DNA of 37,010 nucleotides from positions 1 through 37,010 of the forward strand of contig URTA01000023.1 in assembly GCA_900550645.1 (NCBI GenBank). Reading direction: 5' to 3'. Position 1 is the stretch's first letter; each line of letters begins with the position of its first letter. Positions 17,802 to 25,095 of this stretch are shown here, piece by piece. The stretch comes from an uncultured Porphyromonadaceae bacterium (GTDB lineage Bacteria; Bacteroidota; Bacteroidia; Bacteroidales; Muribaculaceae). The notes beneath the pieces were generated by a model that had not been told where the DNA came from, ran no database searches, and worked only from the letters and a program-made list of their open reading frames with translations. The position numbers and the translations under genes were made by a program.

Positions 17802-18485
17802 TTATTCATTCTCATCCACAAAATCGAGATATTTCCACCTGTCAGGTATGTCTATGCGGTCGCCGCATGCCGCGATTACTCCTTTTTCTGCGAGGAACTT
17901 CACGTCGTCTGCAGCTGAAGAGGCATACACAGGCGGCAAGATGTCCAATAGCGAGGGGGCTATCTCGAGTTGAATCTCCTTGCAACGCTGGCTTGTCATT
18001 GTCAGCAGCCACCGTGCAATAAGCCCGGCGATGCCGTGAGCCTCGTACTTGCCAACGGCAATGCGTCCGCACTGGCTGCGCAGTGAGATGTGGTTCAGAT
18101 AGTTCATCAGGAATATTTCGTCCTCGCGGAGCAAATTCATGTATTCCTCCTTGGCAAAGGTCAGAATGCTCGTGGTTGCCAGAGCCTGTATGTCGGTGGG
18201 GAATGTCCTGTCAATGCCAAACAGCGCATCTGCGCCGATCATGTCCCCCGCAGACAGGTTATACCCGATTTTCACTTGTCCGTCTGGCGAGGCGTATGTA
18301 CAGCGCAGTTTGCCGCGAGCGATGAACCCTATGTGATGACATTCGCATCCGGAACTCACCACTTTATCGCCAGCCTTATAGTTGTTGAAGGTAATGTTGG
18401 TCTTTGCAAGTATCATAGATACGTGATCCTTGCTGATGCCCTTGAACAGTGGGAAATTCATGATTTGCTCATACATCGACGGCAT
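17802..18485 (-). CDS. Crp/Fnr-family transcriptional regulator
   Basis: The product (227 aa from this start) has an N-terminal cyclic-nucleotide-binding-like beta-roll (about residues 5-125, with FPLFKGISKDHVSMIL and HHIGFIARGKLRCTYASPDGQVKIGYNLSAGDMIGADALF) and a C-terminal region placed where the winged helix lies. That region (IAPSLLDILPPVYASSAADDVKFLAEKGVI) lacks the usual Ser-Arg-x-Thr/Ser recognition-helix signature and contains two prolines, so DNA binding may be altered. I chose Met at 18485. The longer frame, from 18509, begins inside a palindrome at 18506-18517, and a TATCTTTC box like the -7 element lies at 18491-18498. Met at 18476 is equally possible. Confidence 0.75.
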   Translation of the reverse strand: MPSMYEQIMNFPLFKGISKDHVSMILAKTNITFNNYKAGDKVVSSGCECHHIGFIARGKLRCTYASPDGQVKIGYNLSAGDMIGADALFGIDRTFPTDIQALATTSILTFAKEEYMNLLREDEIFLMNYLNHISLRSQCGRIAVGKYEAHGIAGLIARWLLTMTSQRCKEIQLEIAPSLLDILPPVYASSAADDVKFLAEKGVIAACGDRIDIPDRWKYLDFVDENE

Positions 18486-18505
18486 AACCTGAAAGATAAA
18501 TAGTT

Positions 18506-18517
18506 TCACAAATGTGA
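18506..18517. promoter_or_regulatory. Crp/Fnr-like palindrome at the regulator's start
   Basis: TCACAAATGTGA is a perfect 5-2-5 inverted repeat. It sits just upstream of the probable start and promoter of the Crp/Fnr-type gene, so it could be an autoregulatory operator. Both half sites (TGTGA/TCACA) equal the classic CRP half site, though the spacer is 2 bp instead of 6. Confidence 0.35.
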
Positions 18518-18524
18518 CACATGG

Positions 18525-18556
18525 AAAAAGGCTTCCCGATATTGGGAAGCCTTTTC
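18525..18556 (-). terminator. Hairpin terminator of tRNA-Met
   Basis: An 8-bp stem GGCTTCCC/GGGAAGCC (18530-18537 and 18544-18551) is flanked by A-runs and T-runs. Read on the minus strand it starts just after the tRNA 3' end and finishes in five U residues, isolating the tRNA from the regulator gene. Confidence 0.85.
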
Positions 18557-18558
18557 TG

Positions 18559-18632
18559 TAGCGGGACCGAGAATTGAACTCGGGACCTCCGGGTTATGAA
18601 TCCGACGCTCTAACCGACTGAGCTATCCCGCC
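18559..18632 (-). tRNA. tRNA-Met (CAU)
   Basis: The 74-nt minus-strand sequence folds into a cloverleaf: acceptor GGCGGGA/TCCCGCT, D-arm GCTC...GAGC, anticodon loop TTCATAA, T-arm CCGAG TTCAATT CTCGG, discriminator A. The anticodon is CAU. The D-stem has the C11-G24 pair of elongator tRNAs, not the A11-U24 of initiators, so elongator Met is most likely; a lysidine-type Ile2 tRNA cannot be excluded. Position 1-72 is a G-U wobble and 31-39 an A-C mismatch. CCA is not encoded. Confidence 0.93.
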
Positions 18633-18663
18633 TTTCATGCAGCATCTCCTCGGAAATGCGATG

Positions 18664-18694
18664 CAAAATTACAACGATTCTGCGGACTGTGCAA
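18664..18694 (-). promoter_or_regulatory. Promoter of tRNA-Met
   Basis: TTG (18692-18694), 20 bp, then TAATTTTG (18664-18671) on the minus strand fit the Bacteroidota consensus well. Transcription would begin near 18658, about 26 nt before the mature tRNA 5' end. Confidence 0.75.
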
Positions 18695-18837
18695 GTTTTT
18701 CAGACGAAAAAAATCAAGTAATTTGCTGCCTGTTTGTCAATAGCCTAAATATCAAGTGATTATTGTGATGGGGAATTTCGGGAATGGGGGAGTGGGACAA
18801 GATTTAACGATTGTAGACCAAACTTACACCCTCGGGG

Positions 18838-18870
18838 TTGCCTTTATTCGGGATATTTCTTGTAACTTTG
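18838..18870 (+). promoter_or_regulatory. Promoter of prs
   Basis: TAACTTTG (18863-18870) lies 20 bp before the prs ATG. A TTG at 18838-18840 is 22 bp upstream of it, slightly wide. The rest of the 258-bp gap between the tRNA and prs holds only the tRNA promoter and AT-rich sequence. Confidence 0.55.
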
Positions 18871-18890
18871 CGGCATAATTCTAATATCCC

Positions 18891-19841
18891 ATGAGTAATT
18901 CTCTACCACCAATCAAAGTGTTCGCCGGGACCAAGAGCCATTATCTCGGCGAATCGATCTGTAAAGAACTCGGCATCGAGCTCGGAAAGATGAAAATCGA
19001 GCGTTTTGCCGACGGAGAGTTTGAAGTATTCTTTGAGGAATCAATTCGTGGTTCGGAGGTATATCTGGTGCAGTCTACGTTCCCGAATTGTGACAACCTG
19101 ATGGAGCTTCTGTTGATGATTGATGCCGCCAAGCGTGCTTCTGCTGCAACCATCGTCGCCGTAATCCCGTATTTCGGCTGGGCTCGCCAGGACCGCAAAG
19201 ACAAGCCGCGTGTGTCTATTGCAGCAAAGCTAGTGGCAGACTTGCTTAGTGTAGCCGGCATCGACCGCCTCATAACAATGGATTTGCACGCTGACCAGAT
19301 ACAGGGCTTCTTTGATGTTCCCGTTGACCACCTGTATGCTTCGTCTATCTTCATTCCTTACATCGAGGGACTGCACCTCAAGGATATGGTGATTGCCTCG
19401 CCGGACGTGGGCGGTGCAAAGAGAGCTCACTCATACGCAAAATATTTTGATGTGCCTCTCGTACTCTGCCACAAGCAGCGTGCTAAGGCGAATGTGGTTG
19501 AGAAGATGACCGTAATCGGCGATGTTAAGGGCAAAAATGTCATCCTTGTCGATGACATCGTTGATACAGCCGGCACAATTACCAAGGCTGCAGACCTGCT
19601 TCTGTCATTCGGTGCGACAAGCGTGCGTGCGCTCGCAAGCCACCCTGTGATGAGCGACCCCGCAACAGAGCGCGTATACGCATCAGGGCTTACGGAAATG
19701 ATATTCTCTGATTCGATACCTTATCAGGATAACCATGTGGATTCCAAGACTGTGATGCTGCCTGTGGCAAAGCTGTTTGCAGACACCATCCGCCGCATCC
19801 ACAATAACCAGTCCATTTCGTCACAGTACCTGTTCAAGTAA
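18891..19841 (+). CDS. prs: Ribose-phosphate pyrophosphokinase
   Basis: Prs transfers pyrophosphate from ATP to ribose-5-phosphate, making PRPP for purine, pyrimidine, histidine and NAD synthesis. The 316-residue protein has the usual size. It shows the ATP-site segments YFGWARQDRKDKPR and MDLHADQIQGFFD (the latter with the metal-binding His), the catalytic-loop region, and the PRPP-binding signature VILVDDIVDTAGTI. It stands alone: tRNA-Met diverges upstream, and a strong terminator at 19880-19924 follows. Confidence 0.97.
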   Translation: MSNSLPPIKVFAGTKSHYLGESICKELGIELGKMKIERFADGEFEVFFEESIRGSEVYLVQSTFPNCDNLMELLLMIDAAKRASAATIVAVIPYFGWARQDRKDKPRVSIAAKLVADLLSVAGIDRLITMDLHADQIQGFFDVPVDHLYASSIFIPYIEGLHLKDMVIASPDVGGAKRAHSYAKYFDVPLVLCHKQRAKANVVEKMTVIGDVKGKNVILVDDIVDTAGTITKAADLLLSFGATSVRALASHPVMSDPATERVYASGLTEMIFSDSIPYQDNHVDSKTVMLPVAKLFADTIRRIHNNQSISSQYLFK

Positions 19842-19879
19842 TCAGACATTCAACGACAGCACTTGCTGCCGCTTCCGAT

Positions 19880-19924
19880 ACAACAGCCGCGACCGTCTTG
19901 CCGACGTCTCGCGGCTGTTGTTTT
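19880..19924 (+). terminator. Rho-independent terminator of prs
   Basis: A perfect stem of 13 bp (ACAACAGCCGCGA, 19880-19892, with its complement at 19909-19921) encloses a 16-nt loop and is followed by a short T-run. It lies 39 bp after the prs stop. Confidence 0.85.
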
Positions 19925-19983
19925 CGGGAGCTTCAAATCGGCATTTCGCCACGGTTCAATGGATATGTCAGTTCATTAGGGGG

Positions 19984-20010
19984 TGAATTTGCACACAAAG
20001 TGCAAATTCA
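19984..20010. repeat. Perfect 11-bp inverted repeat upstream of C10 peptidase
   Basis: TGAATTTGCAC and GTGCAAATTCA are exact reverse complements around ACAAA. There is no T-run after it, and the prs terminator lies 60 bp upstream. It stands about 55 bp before the -7 element of the peptidase gene, a position fitting a regulator-binding site. Confidence 0.6.
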
Positions 20011-20065
20011 AGTGAAATCAGCAGGATTCCAATGCGGTCAGGGAAGTAATGTCAGGAAAAATCCC

Positions 20066-20073
20066 TACATTTG
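20066..20073 (+). promoter_or_regulatory. -7 element of the C10 peptidase gene
   Basis: TACATTTG fits TAnnTTTG. It lies after the first in-frame ATG (20049) and 71 bp before the ATG at 20145, which supports the later start. No good -33 TTTG is seen. Confidence 0.5.
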
Positions 20074-20144
20074 CATTTGATATGCCGCTTCGAGATGTGG
20101 CTAACTCAAATCGCAACATTAATCAGTACACAATAGGAGAAACT

Positions 20145-23100
20145 ATGTCAAACAAAACACATTGGGCATTGCGACTGTTCGCTGTTACAGTAGTTTCAGC
20201 CGCCGTTTTCCCGGCAATGGCTGAACGCATCAGCGAGAAACAGGCAGCAGCAGCAGCCTCGCGCTTTGTCCAGAACACCACAAGCAAGTACCGCAAGGCT
20301 CCTGCCAAGGTGGTAGCAAGAGCCGTCTATGCCCCCAAGGCAATGGACGAAACGCTCTACTATGTATTCAACAATGCCGACAATGCCGGCTTCACTATCG
20401 TCAGCGGTGACGACGCTCTGCCGCAGGTGCTGGGATATACCACAACTGGCAGTTTCGATGCCGAAAACATCCCCGACAATATGCAGTGGTGGCTCGACGG
20501 CTACAAGCACGAAATCGAGTATTTCTACCGCACGGGCAAGGGAGCGAGAGTGATTGTCAAGGAAGATAATTTCGAGCCTATCGAACATCTCATGACCTCA
20601 ACTTGGAATCAGGACAGCCCGTACAACAATCTCTGCCCGAAAGACGAAAGCGGCGCGACTACATACACAGGTTGCGTAGCAACGGCGATGGCGCAGGTGA
20701 TTCGATATATGCAATGGCCCGAGCGCGGTGTGGGAGAAGCCGGGGGAGTCAATCTCTCAAAAGTCCCGTACCGCTACGACCGTATGCTGGACCGGTACTC
20801 CTCAGGCGACAATAGTGTCAACGCTTCTGCAGTGGCTGTGCTGATGCGCCACTGCGGCCTGGCTACTGACATGAAATATTCTACATCCGGCAGCGGCACT
20901 ACTGACCAGAAAATACAGTATGCCCTTATCAACCATTTCAACTACAACCCCGGTCTGAAACTCGAGTTCAGGGACTATATGACCGCTGGCGAATGGGACA
21001 ATAAGGTATACAATGAGATTGCAGCAAACCGTCCGGTCATAATGTGCGGCACTGCTATCGGCGGCGGACACTGCTTCGTTGTGGACGGATACCAGGGCGA
21101 CGGCTACTTCCACCTCAACTGGGGCTGGGGCGGCTATCAGGACGGCTTCTTCCTCCTCTATGCTCTCAACCCCGCCTCCGGCGGCGCGGGCAGCTTTGAC
21201 GGCGGCTACAACTCAAACCAGTCCATTATCACTGGCATGATTCCCGCTGGACAAGCAGACACCAAGCCCCAGTCTATGCTTGTGTCTGAATGGGGATTTG
21301 AATATGCAGAAGGAACTGTAGAAGACGGAAACTCGCAGTCCAAAACAGTGTGCATGCTGCGAACACAGCGTGGCGGCATGTATTACAACCCGCTTGGCAT
21401 GACACAAGCAGGCAAGCTCGGCGTGGCATTTGAAAATCTATATGACCCTCAAGATATAGTATATGTCCAATCTGAGGACTATGTGTTTGACCCCTATTAC
21501 GGAAGCCGCGAAGTCCCGTTTGAGCAACCATCATTGCCCGATGGTGAATATATGGTTTATCCTGTGACAACTGACGCAAACACTGGTGAAGTGGGTCGCA
21601 TCATGATTCCGACAACCGACCAGAAATTCATCTCTGCAAAAGTTGAAAATGGTGTCATATCATACGAAAATCCGGCTATCGGGACAAGTGGCGCGAAGTT
21701 GATAGCTACAGACATCAAGGGCGTGGACTGGTCATTCCGCAAGCGTTACACGACTTTCCGCCTTACTGTTGCAAATGTGTCTGACAAGGACTGGAGCGGC
21801 AATATCAAGGGGACAATCAAGGGCATCGACAACTCGCGCTCTGCATCTACACAGGCGGTCAATGCTGTCATTCCTGCTCACAGTTCCAAGGAAGTAGAGT
21901 TGTACATATACATGCCTGTTCCCGAGGGACAATACACATTCGAGCCTTTTGTCGTTGACAAAAACACTGAAGTGTCTGGCAAGGTTACGTTCACGGTCAA
22001 CCCGATGTTTGACTTTGACCTTGACAGCAGCAAAATCAGTGTCGTGTCAATATCTCCTTACACCTACCATCTCGGAGAGGAAGAGAACATGACCCTCACA
22101 CTGCGCAACCAAACCAACGAAGCGCAGGATGTGGCTCTCGAAATGGTAATAATGGATCGTGAGCTGAACCGGTTGACGTCTTATACCTCCAACACGGTTC
22201 GCATACCGACACAGTACAATGTGTCAGGAATGTTCGCTATAGACAATTTTGACCTCGAACCAGGAGAGTATTATGTGGCATTGGCTATCGATGGCTCGTT
22301 TGTCTGCCAGCCGTACCACATATACATTTCCAGATACGGTGAAAACGGCGAGCTGGCATACAACATCGTTTCCGAGAAGGACAAGACTGTCGAACTCGCA
22401 CAGCCGCGCAACGGCTATTATATGGGAGACGTGACCGTACCCGCAGAAATCGACGGTTACAAGGTGAAATCGCTGACCGGCTCGGCCTTCACGCACTCCG
22501 ACAAGATTTCGTCGGTAACACTCCCATCCTCGGTTGAGAAAATCGGTGACGGTGCATTCTACGGCGCAAGCAGTCTGCAGACACTTCGCATTGAGGCCAC
22601 AGTGCCGCCGACTCTCGGCGTAGACGCATTCTCCAAGGAGGGCTGCGAGAGTACAAGCATTGAACTCCCCGAGGGTACAGCCAACCTGTACAAGCGTACT
22701 GCAGGTTGGGATTCGTTCCACATACCCTCATGGACTATCGTTGCTGGCGAAGGCATACAGGTGACATCCGGCCTTGCCGTCAATCCCGAAGACAACAAGG
22801 TATACGCACCTTATTATGTAAGCTCTGACGAGCAGCTGACACTCCGCGTTGCAGGTATTGCCGATGAGGTGGGCGGCGCATACATTGCCCTTTCGGACGG
22901 CACAGTCATAACCGTACCCGCCAAGGGCGGCATAGTGACACTTCCCGCGCTCGGTATCAAGGACGGCGTATGCCGCCTGACAGGCGACCTCGCCGGTGTG
23001 GCAGACATCCTCTTCGACACGGCTGCCTCCGCAGACATCTACTCACTGCAAGGCTCAGTCGTGAAACGTAACGCCACAGCGGCAGACATCCGCGACCTTG

Positions 23101-23147
23101 CTCCCGGCATCTACATCATCGCCGGCCGCAAGTACATCAAGCGATAA
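20145..23147 (+). CDS. Secreted C10-family (streptopain-like) cysteine peptidase with C-terminal sorting tail
   Basis: From this start the protein has 1000 residues and a proper signal peptide (MSNKTHWALRLFAVTVVSAA..., about 1-25). A streptopain-inhibitor-like propeptide follows (about 27-125). The C10 catalytic domain (about 145-375) has nucleophile Cys177 in TGCVATAMAQ, His309 in GGGHCFVVDGY, and the HLNWGWGG motif. Next come beta-rich immunoglobulin-like regions (about 380-740) and a BspA-like leucine-rich segment (about 770-870, GYKVKSLTGSAF, KIGDGAFYGASSL). The last 40 residues (DIYSLQGSVVK...LAPGIYIIAGRKYIKR) resemble type IX secretion C-terminal signals. An in-frame ATG at 20049 precedes the promoter-like box and would bury the signal peptide. 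It probably degrades extracellular protein; the substrate is unknown. Confidence 0.92.
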   Translation: MSNKTHWALRLFAVTVVSAAVFPAMAERISEKQAAAAASRFVQNTTSKYRKAPAKVVARAVYAPKAMDETLYYVFNNADNAGFTIVSGDDALPQVLGYTTTGSFDAENIPDNMQWWLDGYKHEIEYFYRTGKGARVIVKEDNFEPIEHLMTSTWNQDSPYNNLCPKDESGATTYTGCVATAMAQVIRYMQWPERGVGEAGGVNLSKVPYRYDRMLDRYSSGDNSVNASAVAVLMRHCGLATDMKYSTSGSGTTDQKIQYALINHFNYNPGLKLEFRDYMTAGEWDNKVYNEIAANRPVIMCGTAIGGGHCFVVDGYQGDGYFHLNWGWGGYQDGFFLLYALNPASGGAGSFDGGYNSNQSIITGMIPAGQADTKPQSMLVSEWGFEYAEGTVEDGNSQSKTVCMLRTQRGGMYYNPLGMTQAGKLGVAFENLYDPQDIVYVQSEDYVFDPYYGSREVPFEQPSLPDGEYMVYPVTTDANTGEVGRIMIPTTDQKFISAKVENGVISYENPAIGTSGAKLIATDIKGVDWSFRKRYTTFRLTVANVSDKDWSGNIKGTIKGIDNSRSASTQAVNAVIPAHSSKEVELYIYMPVPEGQYTFEPFVVDKNTEVSGKVTFTVNPMFDFDLDSSKISVVSISPYTYHLGEEENMTLTLRNQTNEAQDVALEMVIMDRELNRLTSYTSNTVRIPTQYNVSGMFAIDNFDLEPGEYYVALAIDGSFVCQPYHIYISRYGENGELAYNIVSEKDKTVELAQPRNGYYMGDVTVPAEIDGYKVKSLTGSAFTHSDKISSVTLPSSVEKIGDGAFYGASSLQTLRIEATVPPTLGVDAFSKEGCESTSIELPEGTANLYKRTAGWDSFHIPSWTIVAGEGIQVTSGLAVNPEDNKVYAPYYVSSDEQLTLRVAGIADEVGGAYIALSDGTVITVPAKGGIVTLPALGIKDGVCRLTGDLAGVADILFDTAASADIYSLQGSVVKRNATAADIRDLAPGIYIIAGRKYIKR

Positions 23148-23168
23148 CCGCACATCCCCTCATAAAGG

Positions 23169-23196
23169 AAAAGGCTGCCCCAACCGGCAGCCTTTT
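23169..23196. terminator. Bidirectional terminator between C10 peptidase and kdsB
   Basis: The stem GGCTGCC/GGCAGCC (23173-23179 and 23186-23192) is flanked by AAAA on the left and TTTTT on the right. It can end transcription of both convergent genes. Confidence 0.85.
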
Positions 23197-23226
23197 TCGT
23201 TATATCCTTATATTCGTCCCATGTGG

Positions 23227-23991
23227 TCAGTGGGTGGCGGACCAGTGGAGTTCGGCGGCGGCAAGGTCGTCGGGTGTGTCGATGCCGATGGTGTCGTACT
23301 GGCTGACGGCGATGCGTATGCGGTAGCCGTTCTCGAGCCAGCGCAGCTGTTCGAGGCTTTCGGCTTTCTCAAGCGGCGACTGCGGTAGGCCGGTTATCTT
23401 CGCAAGCACGTCGCTGCGGTAGGCGTATATGCCGATATGGGTGTGGAAGTCTGCGGTTTCAAGCCATTGTGCGCAGTCCACGCCCCGAACATACGGGATT
23501 ATGCTGCGTGAGAAGTACAGTGCTTCGCCTCGGGCGGATAGCGTCACCTTGACCAAGTTCGGGTCAAACAGCGCGTCAAAACCTTTTGATGGATTGAACT
23601 TGCGGCAGAGGGTCGCGATTTCGGTCGCTGGAGAGTCGAAGCAGTCCATCAGCTGCCGTATCTGCCGAGGCTCTATGAACGGTTCGTCGCCTTGTATGTT
23701 GATAATTACATCTGCCGATGAGCCGGATTTCTCGTATGCCTCGCGTACTCGGTCTGTGCCGCTGCGGTGGCTGTCCGATGTCATCACGGCGCGGTAGCCT
23801 GCCGCTTCTACGCAGTCCTTGATGCGAATGTCGTCGGTGGCTACAAGCACCTCGTTGGTCACTTGCGATGCTTGGCGGCACACATGGACTATCATTTCCA
23901 CGCCGCCGATTTTTGCAAGAGGTTTCCCTGGAAAACGCGACGAGCCGTAGCGAGCCGGGATGATTATGATGAATTTATTCTGCTGTTCCAT
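23227..23991 (-). CDS. kdsB: CMP-Kdo synthetase (3-deoxy-manno-octulosonate cytidylyltransferase)
   Basis: KdsB activates Kdo with CTP to CMP-Kdo for transfer to lipid A. The 254-residue product has the nucleotide-binding N-terminus IIPARYGSSRFPGKPLA, then VATDD, HRSGTDRV, the metal-site motif NIQGDEPFI, YFSRSIIPY and HIGIYAYR, and ends with IGIDTPDDL, all in the family order. Its first 17 nt overlap the end of the flippase-like gene upstream, so the two are translationally coupled. kdsA lies apart at 14741-15610. Confidence 0.97.
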   Translation of the reverse strand: MEQQNKFIIIIPARYGSSRFPGKPLAKIGGVEMIVHVCRQASQVTNEVLVATDDIRIKDCVEAAGYRAVMTSDSHRSGTDRVREAYEKSGSSADVIINIQGDEPFIEPRQIRQLMDCFDSPATEIATLCRKFNPSKGFDALFDPNLVKVTLSARGEALYFSRSIIPYVRGVDCAQWLETADFHTHIGIYAYRSDVLAKITGLPQSPLEKAESLEQLRWLENGYRIRIAVSQYDTIGIDTPDDLAAAELHWSATH

Positions 23992-25093
23992 TGCTTGACT
24001 TCTGTTCTGCGGTGTCGGAGCTGTGCCGTATTCGCTGGAATGTCTTGCGGGCCCAGCCGGGTACGATGATTGCGCCGATGACCAAATAAACGTAGTATGA
24101 TATTATGCGCCAGAAGACCGCCAGTATAAGCACGAGGCCGGCGGAGAGGAGCATGTCGCTGTAGTATTCGGAAAAAATCCATTCGCTCAGACCAGAACCG
24201 CCGGGAGTGGGGCTGACCATGAGCACTACCCATATCACAAACTGGCGTGCGAGGATGACCCACTGGTCAGGAAGCGAGCCTGGAACAAAGCCGAAGAAGA
24301 GGGCGTTTACGACGAGGTAGCGTGACAGCCAGGACAGAGCCGTGCCGCCGAACACTTCGAGCCAGAAGTGGAAAGGCTTGCTTTTCAGCTCGACGGAGGT
24401 GGCTATCATGTTCTGCGACAGTTCGTCGGCTTGTGCTGACCAGCGGCGCAGCAGCCTCCAGCGGAATATGCGTGTTATCACTTTGCGTATCCAGTATGGC
24501 CGCCATATTATGCCGAGAAATAGTATGAGCGTCCACAGGAACAGCAGGGCATAGACTATCCAGAATGTCATCTTGATGCCGTCGGAAAACGTGTCGCTCC
24601 CCGAAGCGAACATGTCTCCAGCGGGCGTGAATAGCACGACAAGGGGACAGGCGATGACGAAAAACAGTTCATCGAGGAAGAGTGTCGTCATCATCAATGT
24701 TGTGGCGCGTCCGAACTCTATCCCCTGCGAGTTGAGGAATACCATGCCCAGCGAGCTGCCGCCGACAGCGGAGGGTGTGACGCATGAGGTGAACTCGCAC
24801 AGCAGGTCCACTTTCCACGCTTTTGCCCAGGGCAGTTCCCTGTTTGTGAGGGCGCGAAACCGCCATGACAGCCCATAGTCGCGTCCGACCATAAACAGGC
24901 AGGCGAGGATGAGAGCCAGCACCGTCTGCCATGAGAAATCGATGTTCTGCCACACCGCAGCCATGTCCTCTCCCTGCGATTCGCTGTACAGCATCCAGAA
25001 CACCACGGCAAGCCCGATGACCACCGGGAGAGCCACTTTCCACCATGAAAATGGATTTTTCTTCAGATCCGTGGATTGGGTGTCTGTTGCCAT
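23975..25093 (-). CDS. Flippase-like integral membrane protein (UPF0104 / LPG-synthase TM domain family)
   Basis: The 372-residue protein has about eight membrane helices. The first is near residues 18-36 (VALPVVIGLAVVFWMLY); the last cluster is LLSAGLVLILAVFWRIISYYVYLVIGAIIV. It has the family motifs TPSAVGGSSLGMVF and SPTPGGSGLSE seen in the membrane half of lysylphosphatidylglycerol synthases and UPF0104 proteins. The catalytic cytoplasmic domain of those synthases is absent, so a lipid-flipping or lipid-handling role is more likely than aminoacylation. It lies 2 bp after the glycosyltransferase and overlaps kdsB, suggesting an envelope glycolipid pathway. Confidence 0.88.
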   Translation of the reverse strand: MATDTQSTDLKKNPFSWWKVALPVVIGLAVVFWMLYSESQGEDMAAVWQNIDFSWQTVLALILACLFMVGRDYGLSWRFRALTNRELPWAKAWKVDLLCEFTSCVTPSAVGGSSLGMVFLNSQGIEFGRATTLMMTTLFLDELFFVIACPLVVLFTPAGDMFASGSDTFSDGIKMTFWIVYALLFLWTLILFLGIIWRPYWIRKVITRIFRWRLLRRWSAQADELSQNMIATSVELKSKPFHFWLEVFGGTALSWLSRYLVVNALFFGFVPGSLPDQWVILARQFVIWVVLMVSPTPGGSGLSEWIFSEYYSDMLLSAGLVLILAVFWRIISYYVYLVIGAIIVPGWARKTFQRIRHSSDTAEQKSSNGTAE

Positions 25094-25095
25094 GT

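Noticed and set aside
18525..18556. Hairpin considered as an attachment site next to the tRNA
   Set aside because: It is a simple GC stem with T-tail directly after the tRNA 3' end; there is no integrase or duplicated tRNA end in the window.
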